The notes under the pieces: generated by a model | Told to the model about the DNA's origin: nothing | Seen by the model: the letters and a program-made list of their open reading frames with translations, nothing else | Database searches by the model: none | In this document: piece after piece, positions 1 through 5,251 of the stretch | How positions within the stretch are numbered: the stretch's first letter is position 1 | Layout of the letters: each line of letters begins with the position of its first letter | Source of the DNA: Candidatus Gastranaerophilales bacterium | GTDB lineage: Bacteria > Cyanobacteriota > Vampirovibrionia > Gastranaerophilales > UBA9971 | NCBI GenBank assembly: GCA_028277195.1 | Contig: JANQGS010000194.1 | Coordinates: forward strand, 1 to 5,289 | DNA: 5,289 bases | Reading direction: 5' to 3' | Made by a program: the position numbers and the translations under genes

Positions 1-277
1 ATATCTGGCCATAAGCAAAAGTGACAAAGAAGTCAGGCTTTATATCCTTTAAAACTCCTGTGAGCCCGGCATCTTTTTTGAGCGAAAGAGGCTGGTACAC
101 GGGTATGTCATGCTTTTCGGCAGCGCATTTTATCGGGGGGGCGCACAGCTTCTTACCCCGGCCCGCGGGCTTATCAGGCTGGGTTATAACAGCGCTTACC
201 TGTACATCCTCCCTGTTAATCAGGTATTCGAGGGATTTCACAGCAATCAGGGGTGTCCCGAGAAATACTATCTTCAT
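1..277 (-). CDS. fmt: Methionyl-tRNA formyltransferase, N-terminal part (runs off the window)
   Basis: Fmt transfers a formyl group from 10-formyl-tetrahydrofolate to the Met on initiator tRNA in the cytoplasm, giving fMet-tRNA for translation initiation. The minus strand from 277 reads 92 open codons to the window edge. It begins MKIVFLGTP, the first strand and loop of the Rossmann-like formyltransferase fold. It continues with TQPDKPAGRGKKL (residues 32-44), the hallmark segment of Fmt that includes the tRNA-contacting loop, then IPVYQP (58-63) and FAYGQI (87-92). The catalytic Asn/His/Asp residues and the C-terminal tRNA-binding domain lie outside the window. The ATG at 277 is chosen because it gives the canonical N-terminus. 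Only a purine-rich tract precedes it, with no strong Shine-Dalgarno, and it lies inside the end of def, so translation is probably coupled. The def-fmt order is common in bacteria. The identity is firm; full length cannot be judged. Confidence 0.96.
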   Translation of the reverse strand, partial: MKIVFLGTPLIAVKSLEYLINREDVQVSAVITQPDKPAGRGKKLCAPPIKCAAEKHDIPVYQPLSLKKDAGLTGVLKDIKPDFFVTFAYGQI

Positions 278-860
278 TTTTACTGCCGGTTCTTTCTTTT
301 TCTCTAATTTTCTCTTCAAGCTCTTTTTCTTCCAGTAAATAACCGGGGTTAATCTGCGGCAATCCTTTTTCCGCCAATAGTTTGTCTGTTTCCGGCCTGT
401 TTCGGGAATGGTCAATGAATAATATCCCCTCAAGGTGGTCATACTCATGCTGGATTGCCCGGGAAAGCAGCGAGCCGTTATTTGCTTCAACCGTAAACAT
501 TCTTCCTTTTCTATCTTTTGCCCTGACTATTACGTTTTCGTAACGACTGATGTATGTATAAACCTCAGGAAAGCTCAAACACCCTTCAAAACTGTTTATA
601 GCTCCCCATTTTTTTATAATTCTGGGGTTTATAAACGCTACAGGTCTTGGGGATTCGCCATCAACGGCTGTGTCAAGCACAAAAATCCTGTAATTATAAC
701 CTATTTGCGGAGCAGCAAGCCCTACACCATTGTTATAAGAGTACATTGTATCAAACAGGTCATCCACAACCTTCTGTATTTTGGCGGAAACCTTGTGTAC
801 ATCCTTTGAGGGAGTTCTCAGGGTTTCATCTCCGTATGTAAGAACTTTTAAAACAGCCAT
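216..860 (-). CDS. def: Peptide deformylase
   Basis: Def is a metal-dependent (usually Fe2+) hydrolase that removes the formyl group from the N-terminal Met of nascent proteins at the ribosome exit. All three family motifs are intact: GVGLAAPQ at residues 45-52, EGCLS at 92-96 (metal-ligand Cys94), and HEYDH at 138-142 (metal ligands His138 and His142, catalytic Glu139). The N-terminus MAVLKVLTYGDETLR is typical, so the start at 860 is well placed, although no Shine-Dalgarno is visible before it. At 214 residues it is longer than many deformylases (roughly 150-190, from memory). The surplus is a charged Glu/Lys-rich tail from about residue 176, and residues 195-214 are encoded in the 62-nt overlap with fmt. 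That tail is unlikely to be catalytic. The gene leads the def-fmt pair and is divergent from minC. Function is very secure; the role of the tail is unknown. Confidence 0.97.
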   Translation of the reverse strand: MAVLKVLTYGDETLRTPSKDVHKVSAKIQKVVDDLFDTMYSYNNGVGLAAPQIGYNYRIFVLDTAVDGESPRPVAFINPRIIKKWGAINSFEGCLSFPEVYTYISRYENVIVRAKDRKGRMFTVEANNGSLLSRAIQHEYDHLEGILFIDHSRNRPETDKLLAEKGLPQINPGYLLEEKELEEKIREKERTGSKNEDSISRDTPDCCEIPRIPD

Positions 861-920
861 AATACTAATATAATAACATAATTTGACAATAGAAAGTGCT
901 GGTTAGTTGCACCCTGCCGG

Positions 921-930
921 GTAACGTTAC
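921..930. promoter_or_regulatory. 10-bp perfect palindrome in the def/minC divergent gap
   Basis: GTAACGTTAC reads the same on both strands and sits near the middle of the 132-bp gap between the divergent def and minC starts. A further GTAAC half-site occurs at 981-985, just before minC. The surroundings are very AT-rich. The position would suit a regulator acting on both operons, but no known operator is recognised, and a 10-bp palindrome can arise by chance. Confidence 0.25.
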
Positions 931-976
931 AATATCCTTAATATATCTTGCAATTATTATTGTATTTGTTTAATAA

Positions 977-982
977 TATAGT
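977..982 (+). promoter_or_regulatory. Possible -10 element for minCDE
   Basis: TATAGT matches five of six bases of the sigma70-type TATAAT and lies 10 bp before the ATG at 993. The hexamer 17 bp upstream (TTATTA, 954-959) is a poor -35, so this is tentative. If real, transcription would begin around 989. That leaves almost no leader for the ATG at 993, but about 20 nt for the alternative start at 1011. Confidence 0.25.
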
Positions 983-992
983 AACTTAAATT

Positions 993-1754
993 ATGAGGAA
1001 AAACAGCTCGATGAGTGAGGTTTTATTTAGGGAAGAAAACTTTATTGACCTTGGTTCAATTGACTCAACCGAAAACTTTCTCTTTGAACTTACCAATATT
1101 ATAGAAAAAAATAACCTGCAGGGTAAGACCGTAAAAATAAACTTTGCGGATGCGGTAATTACACAGGATGACTTAAGAAGTATTTTATCTGTTTTAAAGG
1201 GGTATAAAACAGAAGTTGAAATGGTATATGCGGGGTCAAAAGAAACAAAGCTGTCCGCAATTGAAGCAGGGCTGACAGTTTCAGGGCATAAACCGGAGAG
1301 GGAAATCCCGCAGGGCATTACTAATGAACCCGAAAAAAATAACGAGGAAAAAGAGCTCGAGAATATCCTGAGCAGTGAGTCCGCCCCAACCGAGCATAAA
1401 AATACGCTTTATATAAGGCAAACACTGCGCTCAGGCCAAAAAATAGAGCACGACGGGAATATCGTCATAATAGGGGACTGCAATGGCGGCTCGGAAATCA
1501 TTGCAACCGGTGATATAATTGTATGGGGTATTTTAAGCGGTATTGCCCATGCGGGCAGCAAGGGCGACTTCAGGGCATGTATCCGGGCGTTTAAAATTAA
1601 CGCAATACAGCTGAGGATAGCGGAATTCCTGGCAAGAAAACCCGACCAGCTTGAATTTGACCGGACTGAAAAGTCTGATTTCTTTAATCCTGAGGAGGCA
1701 AAAATTTCTGAAGGAGAGATTGTGATATACTCGCTGCACCAGGCGTATGATTAA
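993..1754 (+). CDS. minC: Septum site-determining protein MinC
   Basis: MinC is the FtsZ-polymerisation inhibitor of the Min system. MinD brings it to the membrane, and it blocks septa away from midcell. The N-terminal part (about residues 7-100) is a weakly conserved MinC_N-type domain. A charged Glu/Asn-rich linker (about 110-136) leads to the conserved beta-helical C-domain (about 138-250). Visible there are RSGQ (146-149, the MinD-contact motif), ATGDIIVWGILSGIAHAG (171-188) and NAIQLRIA (203-210), all diagnostic of MinC. It is the first gene of minCDE, 28 nt before minD. The start is uncertain. The ATG at 993 has no Shine-Dalgarno. The in-frame ATG at 1011 (MSEVLF..., 247 residues) has GAGGA at 995-999, 11 nt upstream, and may be the true start. 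At 253 or 247 residues the length fits the family. Confidence 0.95.
   Translation: MRKNSSMSEVLFREENFIDLGSIDSTENFLFELTNIIEKNNLQGKTVKINFADAVITQDDLRSILSVLKGYKTEVEMVYAGSKETKLSAIEAGLTVSGHKPEREIPQGITNEPEKNNEEKELENILSSESAPTEHKNTLYIRQTLRSGQKIEHDGNIVIIGDCNGGSEIIATGDIIVWGILSGIAHAGSKGDFRACIRAFKINAIQLRIAEFLARKPDQLEFDRTEKSDFFNPEEAKISEGEIVIYSLHQAYD
995..999 (+). promoter_or_regulatory. Possible ribosome binding site favouring a minC start at 1011
   Basis: GAGGA lies 11 nt before the ATG at 1011, whereas the upstream ATG at 993 has only AT-rich sequence before it. The spacing is a little long, but minD uses a similar 12-nt spacing in this operon. This supports trimming six residues from the MinC N-terminus. 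Confidence 0.4.
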
Positions 1755-1765
1755 GTAAGAAAAAA

Positions 1766-1770
1766 AGGAG
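1766..1770 (+). promoter_or_regulatory. Shine-Dalgarno of minD
   Basis: AGGAG in the 28-nt minC-minD gap stands 12 nt before the minD ATG. The spacing is longer than ideal, but no other start fits, because the encoded protein begins just before the Walker A loop. Confidence 0.65.
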
Positions 1771-1782
1771 AAATCTTAAAAA

Positions 1783-2595
1783 ATGAGCGGAAGAGTAATA
1801 GTAATAACATCAGGAAAAGGAGGGGTAGGCAAGACTACTTCCACCGCAAATATTGGAACGGCGCTTGCTAAAAACGGCGCAAGAGTGGTTATGATTGATA
1901 CAGACATTGGCCTGAGAAACCTTGACCTGCTTATGGGGCTGGAAAACAGGATTGTCTATACACTCGTTGACGTTATAGAAGAAAAGTGTAAACTGAATCA
2001 GGCGCTTGTAAAAGACAAGAAAATACCCACGCTTTCCCTTCTGGCCGCGGCACAAACAAGGGATAAAACAGCAGTAAACGCCGAGCAAATGAAGGAAATC
2101 TGCGATAAATTAAAAGAAGAATTTGATTTTGTGCTTGTTGACTGCCCTGCCGGCATTGAGCAGGGTTTCCAGAACGCAATTGCCGGGGCGAACGAGGCTA
2201 TAATAATTACAACTCCGGAAATGGCTGCTGTCAGGGATGCTGACAGGATAATCGGGCTGCTTGAGGTTAAAGAGGAAATCTTAAGCTATAAGCTGGTTCT
2301 CAACAGGGTCAGGCCAAGAATGATACAGTCTAATGATATGCTGGGCGTTACAGATGTCCAGGATATCCTTTCAGTAAAGCTATTAGGCGTAATACCCGAG
2401 GATGAAAACATAATAGTCAGCACAAATAAGGGCGAACCTGTTGTTAATATGGAAAACACAAAAGCAGGAGAGGCTTATAATAATATAGCCAGAAGGTTAC
2501 TCGGTGAGGAAGTTGAGATTCCCGATTTTGAAACCCCTCCGCCCACGTTTGTGGACAGGTTGAAAAATTTATTCTTGGCACCCGCAAAAGTTTAG
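1783..2595 (+). CDS. minD: Septum site-determining ATPase MinD
   Basis: MinD is the ParA/MinD-class ATPase that dimerises with ATP on the inner membrane face, recruits MinC, and is released when MinE triggers hydrolysis. The deviant Walker A loop GKGGVGKTT spans residues 11-19, with the signature Lys at 12 and the P-loop Lys at 17. IDTDIGLRNLDLLMGLE (38-54) is the switch I region, and LVDCPAGIE (118-126) is the Walker B/switch II stretch with Asp120. The C-terminus PTFVDRLKNLFLAP (254-267) reads as an amphipathic helix with the hydrophobic/basic pattern of the MinD membrane-targeting sequence. Its 270 residues match the family. It sits between minC and minE. The minE Shine-Dalgarno overlaps its stop codon, so synthesis of the two is probably coupled. 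Every expected feature is present. Confidence 0.98.
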   Translation: MSGRVIVITSGKGGVGKTTSTANIGTALAKNGARVVMIDTDIGLRNLDLLMGLENRIVYTLVDVIEEKCKLNQALVKDKKIPTLSLLAAAQTRDKTAVNAEQMKEICDKLKEEFDFVLVDCPAGIEQGFQNAIAGANEAIIITTPEMAAVRDADRIIGLLEVKEEILSYKLVLNRVRPRMIQSNDMLGVTDVQDILSVKLLGVIPEDENIIVSTNKGEPVVNMENTKAGEAYNNIARRLLGEEVEIPDFETPPPTFVDRLKNLFLAPAKV

Positions 2596-2599
2596 GAGG
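2594..2599 (+). promoter_or_regulatory. Shine-Dalgarno of minE, overlapping the minD stop
   Basis: AGGAGG is a full consensus match 7 nt before the minE ATG. Its first two bases belong to the minD stop codon TAG (2593-2595), which suggests translational coupling. It is the strongest ribosome binding site in the window. Confidence 0.85.
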
Positions 2600-2606
2600 A
2601 TTATAA

Positions 2607-2939
2607 ATGAAATTACTGGACAGAAAAATTACCGGCAAAATAAATGACATGATTAACGACATAGTCGAAACATGCAGCAGAATCCTCTCAACCGAGGCAA
2701 AAGTGGAAGAAGCCGCCTCCTTTGACAGCAAGGATGACGCAAAAAACAGGCTGAAACTGGTTCTTATGCACGATAGAAGCCAGCTTTCCCCGGGCCAGAT
2801 GGAACAGATGAGGGACGAGCTCGTGGAAGTTATTTCGCGTTATGTTGAAATCGACAGGGAAGCGCTGGATTTATGCCTGGAGGCTGAAACAAACACTATT
2901 GCGCTTGTCGCGAACATACCCGTTTTAAGGGCAAAGTAG
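2607..2939 (+). CDS. minE: Cell division topological specificity factor MinE
   Basis: MinE stimulates the MinD ATPase and drives the pole-to-pole or surface waves that keep MinC away from midcell. AKNRLKLVLMHDR (residues 45-57) corresponds to the MinD-contact helix/strand. QMRDELVEVISRYVEID (67-83) is the conserved core of the topological specificity domain, and TIALVANIPV (97-106) is the last strand. The sequence style resembles cyanobacterial and plastid MinE more than the E. coli protein. At 110 residues it is longer than E. coli MinE (88). The extra length lies before the contact helix: about 44 residues precede it, against about 17 in E. coli. Residues 2-30 (KLLDRKITGKINDMIND...) may form the membrane-binding amphipathic helix. 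The start is fixed by a consensus Shine-Dalgarno. It ends the operon, 11 nt after minD and convergent with the next gene. Confidence 0.95.
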   Translation: MKLLDRKITGKINDMINDIVETCSRILSTEAKVEEAASFDSKDDAKNRLKLVLMHDRSQLSPGQMEQMRDELVEVISRYVEIDREALDLCLEAETNTIALVANIPVLRAK

Positions 2940-2940
2940 T

Positions 2941-2952
2941 TCTCGCAAGAGA
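2941..2952. terminator. Small GNRA-loop hairpin between convergent genes (weak terminator candidate)
   Basis: TCTC-GCAA-GAGA forms a 4-bp stem with a GCAA tetraloop on the plus-strand transcript, followed by ATTTAAT. It occupies nearly all of the 14-nt gap between the minE stop and the stop of the opposing gene. The stem is too short and the following T tract too weak for a confident intrinsic terminator. No better one is visible nearby. Confidence 0.2.
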
Positions 2953-2953
2953 T

Positions 2954-4105
2954 TTAATACCTTACTACAGCCCCAATTCCCTCATATTTTTCCAGCTTTT
3001 CGGCAGCTTCACCTTTTACCAGTTCTATGCAGCCGTTATTCCTGAATACCAGCCTGACTATTTCCTCGGTTAAATCGGTTTTCCTGAGGCCATAGTCGTA
3101 TGAGTCGCAGCCTGCCTTGTGCTGGTTTTTTGCCACATAAAGACACCCGTTGCATTTCCAGCCAATGTATGTTTTATACCCGGGTATTATTACCTGTTCT
3201 GCCCTGCCTTCTTCTATGAGCTGGATTGTATCCTGCCAGCCTGTTGTTGAGAGTTGCGGGGATTTATTTATGACCCCGGATACCTGTTTTAACTCCTTTT
3301 TTTCCTCATTTTTGAGCAAATCCTCAATAATTTTTTCGAGTATAAGGTTAACATTCGATTTTACCCCGAGAGAGTTAATGTCGATAATTTTGGTGTTTAC
3401 TCTTTTGGGCAGGAGTTTTTGAAGGTTTTTAACTTCATGGTGCTGGCCGGCGAGTATGAGGTTTTTATAGGGGTTATTATCCAGGAAGTCGGCGGTTACT
3501 TTTGCCACTTCCTTGTAGTGGTGCAGGGCCTGGTTTTGTATATGCCTCTGGTAACGCATTTGCGCCCAGCCGCCCTGTTTGTGAAACCTGTGAATATCAT
3601 GCTCCATTATTGCCTCATCAAGTATAAACCCGCCGAGCTCTATATTAAAAATTTTTGCAAAATGCTTGTCCGTAATGACTAAAAGCGCATTTTCGCACTC
3701 GTCGGCGTGATAGGCCAGCTGTTTCAAATGAGGTATTGAGTTCAGGGTAAAACTGTTCTCAAAGGGCATTATGGAGTGAAATGTCTCAAAAATGCCCAGT
3801 TTGTCGCAGGCAAATATTGCAATTCCATGGGCTTTTGAATTTACCCTGTTTTCGAGAAAATCCAGTATTTTTTCACGGTCATTTTTTATGTCCGCCTGTT
3901 TTTCAATTTTCTGGAATGAATTTTTAACAAAAATCCTGTTTTTTTTTGCCTGCTCAAATAATTCGTGGGCATTTACGTGCAAATACAGGCTAATAAAGGG
4001 GTAATCGCTTTCAGGCAGCTCGGCCAGGTATTTTAATTTTTTGCTGACGTTTTCGTTCAAAATAACCATAGTTGATATGATACTATCCCTTTTTTGTGTT
4101 TTCAT
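2954..4105 (-). CDS. Bacterial eRF1/Vms1-like (baeRF family) protein, probable ribosome-rescue or peptidyl-tRNA hydrolase factor
   Basis: The 383-residue protein has the three-part plan of archaeo-eukaryotic release factor 1. Part one is an N-terminal region beginning near YPFISLYLHVN (35-45). Part two is a central domain (about 137-265) with HKQGGWAQMRYQRH (175-188), which lines up with the eRF1 GGQ loop (HGRGGQSxxRFxR). Part three is an L7Ae-like C-domain (about 282-383) ending YEGIGAVVRY, like the GGIxAxLRY end of aRF1. GGQ is replaced by GGW, with Gln182 two residues on, as in Vms1-like/baeRF proteins whose catalytic Gln sits in an altered loop. Cys318, Cys321 and Cys333 resemble part of the zinc minidomain of archaeal RF1. 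Release of nascent chains from tRNA is inferred, not shown. Met13 (codon at 4069-4067) is an alternative start that fits the family better and lengthens the promoter gap. No Shine-Dalgarno precedes either start. The gene is divergent from a J-protein gene. Confidence 0.8.
   Translation of the reverse strand: MKTQKRDSIISTMVILNENVSKKLKYLAELPESDYPFISLYLHVNAHELFEQAKKNRIFVKNSFQKIEKQADIKNDREKILDFLENRVNSKAHGIAIFACDKLGIFETFHSIMPFENSFTLNSIPHLKQLAYHADECENALLVITDKHFAKIFNIELGGFILDEAIMEHDIHRFHKQGGWAQMRYQRHIQNQALHHYKEVAKVTADFLDNNPYKNLILAGQHHEVKNLQKLLPKRVNTKIIDINSLGVKSNVNLILEKIIEDLLKNEEKKELKQVSGVINKSPQLSTTGWQDTIQLIEEGRAEQVIIPGYKTYIGWKCNGCLYVAKNQHKAGCDSYDYGLRKTDLTEEIVRLVFRNNGCIELVKGEAAEKLEKYEGIGAVVRY
4077..4105 (-). 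promoter_or_regulatory. Possible promoter for the eRF1-like gene if it starts at Met13
   Basis: On the minus strand, ATGAAA (4105-4100, four of six -35 bases) and TATCAT (4082-4077, five of six -10 bases) are separated by 17 bp. The -10 hexamer ends 7 nt before the Met13 ATG at 4069, so the message would be leaderless or nearly so. If used, the first 12 codons of the longer reading would be untranslated promoter DNA. The element was found by eye in AT-rich sequence. Confidence 0.25.
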
Positions 4106-4127
4106 TACACTATTTACGTATTAGAAT
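4099..4127 (+). promoter_or_regulatory. Possible promoter of the J-protein gene
   Basis: TTTTCA (4099-4104, four of six -35 bases) and TAGAAT (4122-4127, five of six -10 bases) are spaced by 17 bp. The -10 ends 6 nt before the ATG at 4134, so transcription would begin at or next to the start codon. This agrees with the lack of any Shine-Dalgarno. It overlaps the proposed promoter of the divergent gene, so the two may compete or be co-regulated. No CIRCE-type heat-shock operator was seen. Confidence 0.3.
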
Positions 4128-4133
4128 ATTGTT

Positions 4134-5150
4134 ATGAAATACAAAGATTATTATAAAATACTGGGGATTTCCCGCACAGCGGAGGAAAAAGAGATAAAGA
4201 CCGCATTCCGCAAGCTGGCGCGCAAGTATCACCCTGACGTGAGCAAGGAGAGCAATGCGGCAGAAAAGTTTAAGGATATAAACGAGGCGTATGAGGTGCT
4301 CTCTGACCCGCAAAAACGCCAGAGATACGACGCGCTGGGCAGCAGTTGGAAGGAAGGGGCTGATTTTACCCCGCCGCCGGGTTATGAAAACATTAATATA
4401 AATTTTGGCCGGGGCGATTTCGGTAATTTCAGGACATTCCACAATTTTGATGATATAGGCGGGTTTGGCGGTTTTAGCGATTTTTTTGAAACAATGTTTG
4501 CCGATTTTTTCCAACAGCCTCCTCCCTCGGCAACAAGAAGGACTACTCGTCCGGCTGAGCCCGTGGAAAAACTTGATATAACCCAGGACTTGCTTATAGA
4601 CCTTGAAGACCTTATGGGGAAAGCGACCAAAGCCGTTAAGGTCAGCTATATGGAGAAATGCAGGGAGTGCCCGGGTCGCGGGTCTTATTGCTACCAGTGC
4701 GGGGGCAGCGGGTTTAAAATGGAAACGAGGACACTTAACGTGAAAATTCCTACAGGAGTTAAGGAAGGGGCTAAGATAAGGCTTTCCGGCGAGGGTAAAG
4801 CGGGGAATTACGGCAAAAAAGGGGACTTATACCTTGCGGTAAAGTATAATAAGCATCCTTATTACAGGCTGGAGGACTTAAACGTGGTCTCTGACGCGGA
4901 AGTACCTGCGCCAAAAGCTGTATTGGGAACGGTTGCCGAGGTAAAGACACTTCATGGCGTGGTAAAGGTTACAATTCCCCCGGGCACGCAGTCCGGTAAG
5001 TCCTTAAGGCTTAAGGGGCTTGGCTTGCCTAAAAAGGGAGGCGGTTTTGGAGACCATATAGCAAAAGTTAAGATTACAATACCCGAGAGCCCTACTGCTG
5101 AGGAGAAAGAGTTATATAAAAGGCTTGCGCAAATTGCTGATGTGGGATAA
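4134..5150 (+). CDS. DnaJ-type J-domain co-chaperone with a reduced (two-motif) zinc region
   Basis: This is a DnaK (Hsp70) co-chaperone that binds unfolded substrates and stimulates the DnaK ATPase. The J domain covers residues 4-68, with HPD at 33-35 and KFKDINEAYEVLSDPQKRQRYD at 45-66 (helices III-IV). A Gly/Phe-rich segment (about 74-126) and a Pro/Thr linker (129-143) follow. The substrate-binding beta-sandwich domains run from about 145 to 320, with the diagnostic VKIPTGVKEGAKIRLSGEG (203-221) and VTIPPGTQSGKSLRLKG (279-295). Only two CxxCxGxG motifs are present, at Cys176/Cys179 and Cys186/Cys189, instead of the four of canonical DnaJ. They probably form one zinc site, placing the protein between type I DnaJ and zinc-free CbpA-like type II. 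At 338 residues it is shorter than DnaJ (about 375), which fits. The symbol dnaJ is withheld because a canonical paralogue may exist. The ATG at 4134 has no Shine-Dalgarno. Confidence 0.92.
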   Translation: MKYKDYYKILGISRTAEEKEIKTAFRKLARKYHPDVSKESNAAEKFKDINEAYEVLSDPQKRQRYDALGSSWKEGADFTPPPGYENININFGRGDFGNFRTFHNFDDIGGFGGFSDFFETMFADFFQQPPPSATRRTTRPAEPVEKLDITQDLLIDLEDLMGKATKAVKVSYMEKCRECPGRGSYCYQCGGSGFKMETRTLNVKIPTGVKEGAKIRLSGEGKAGNYGKKGDLYLAVKYNKHPYYRLEDLNVVSDAEVPAPKAVLGTVAEVKTLHGVVKVTIPPGTQSGKSLRLKGLGLPKKGGGFGDHIAKVKITIPESPTAEEKELYKRLAQIADVG

Positions 5151-5187
5151 CCTTAGAAGATAACTGCATTAATTTTTATTATCAATA

Positions 5188-5251
5188 TTGCTATACCGCT
5201 CCCAAAATAAATTTCGGATTTTAACTGCTAACGCCTGGAGCGGTATGGCGA
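5188..5251. repeat. Inverted repeat with 15-bp arms downstream of the J-protein gene
   Basis: The arms at 5188-5202 and 5237-5251 are complementary over 15 positions, with 13 Watson-Crick and two G-T pairs that would be G-U in the plus-strand RNA. The core is ATACCGCTCC against GGAGCGGTAT, a perfect 10 bp. The 34-nt loop is AT-rich and contains CGGATTTT, which is repeated inverted further right. It lies 37 nt past the J-protein stop and has no T tract after it, so it is not a typical intrinsic terminator. It may be part of a larger palindromic element. Confidence 0.6.

Noticed and set aside
21..338. Plus-strand open frames over the fmt/def region
   Set aside because: They lie antisense to clear fmt and def coding sequence with conserved motifs, and their translations show no family features.
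290..345. Programmed frameshift making a Def-Fmt fusion in the A-rich tract
   Set aside because: The runs of A do not form a canonical X XXY YYZ slippery heptamer in the def frame, and fmt has its own canonical MKIVFLGTP start.
435..841. Plus-strand open frames opposite def
   Set aside because: They are shadows of peptide deformylase, whose three catalytic motifs are all on the other strand.
883..888. TTGACA, a perfect -35 hexamer on the plus strand (and TTGTCA at 889-884 on the minus strand)
   Set aside because: At 16-18 bp spacing there is no acceptable plus-strand -10. For def, the only 16-bp partner (TAGTAT, 867-862) would start transcription inside the coding sequence.
3150..4004. Three plus-strand open frames opposite the eRF1-like gene, some hydrophobic
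   Set aside because: They are antisense to a 383-residue protein with a recognisable architecture. The hydrophobic look comes from reading the opposite strand, and none has a convincing ribosome binding site.
4110..4630. Minus-strand open frames opposite the J-protein gene
   Set aside because: The plus strand encodes an intact J domain and G/F region, and the antisense frames are compositional by-products.
5171..5180. T-rich run AATTTTTATT after the J-protein gene as a terminator
   Set aside because: No GC-rich hairpin precedes the T run, so it does not fit an intrinsic terminator.
5161..5228. Direct repeat TAACTGC at 5161-5167 and 5222-5228
   Set aside because: A 7-bp repeat in AT-rich DNA is expected by chance, and no mobile-element features accompany it.
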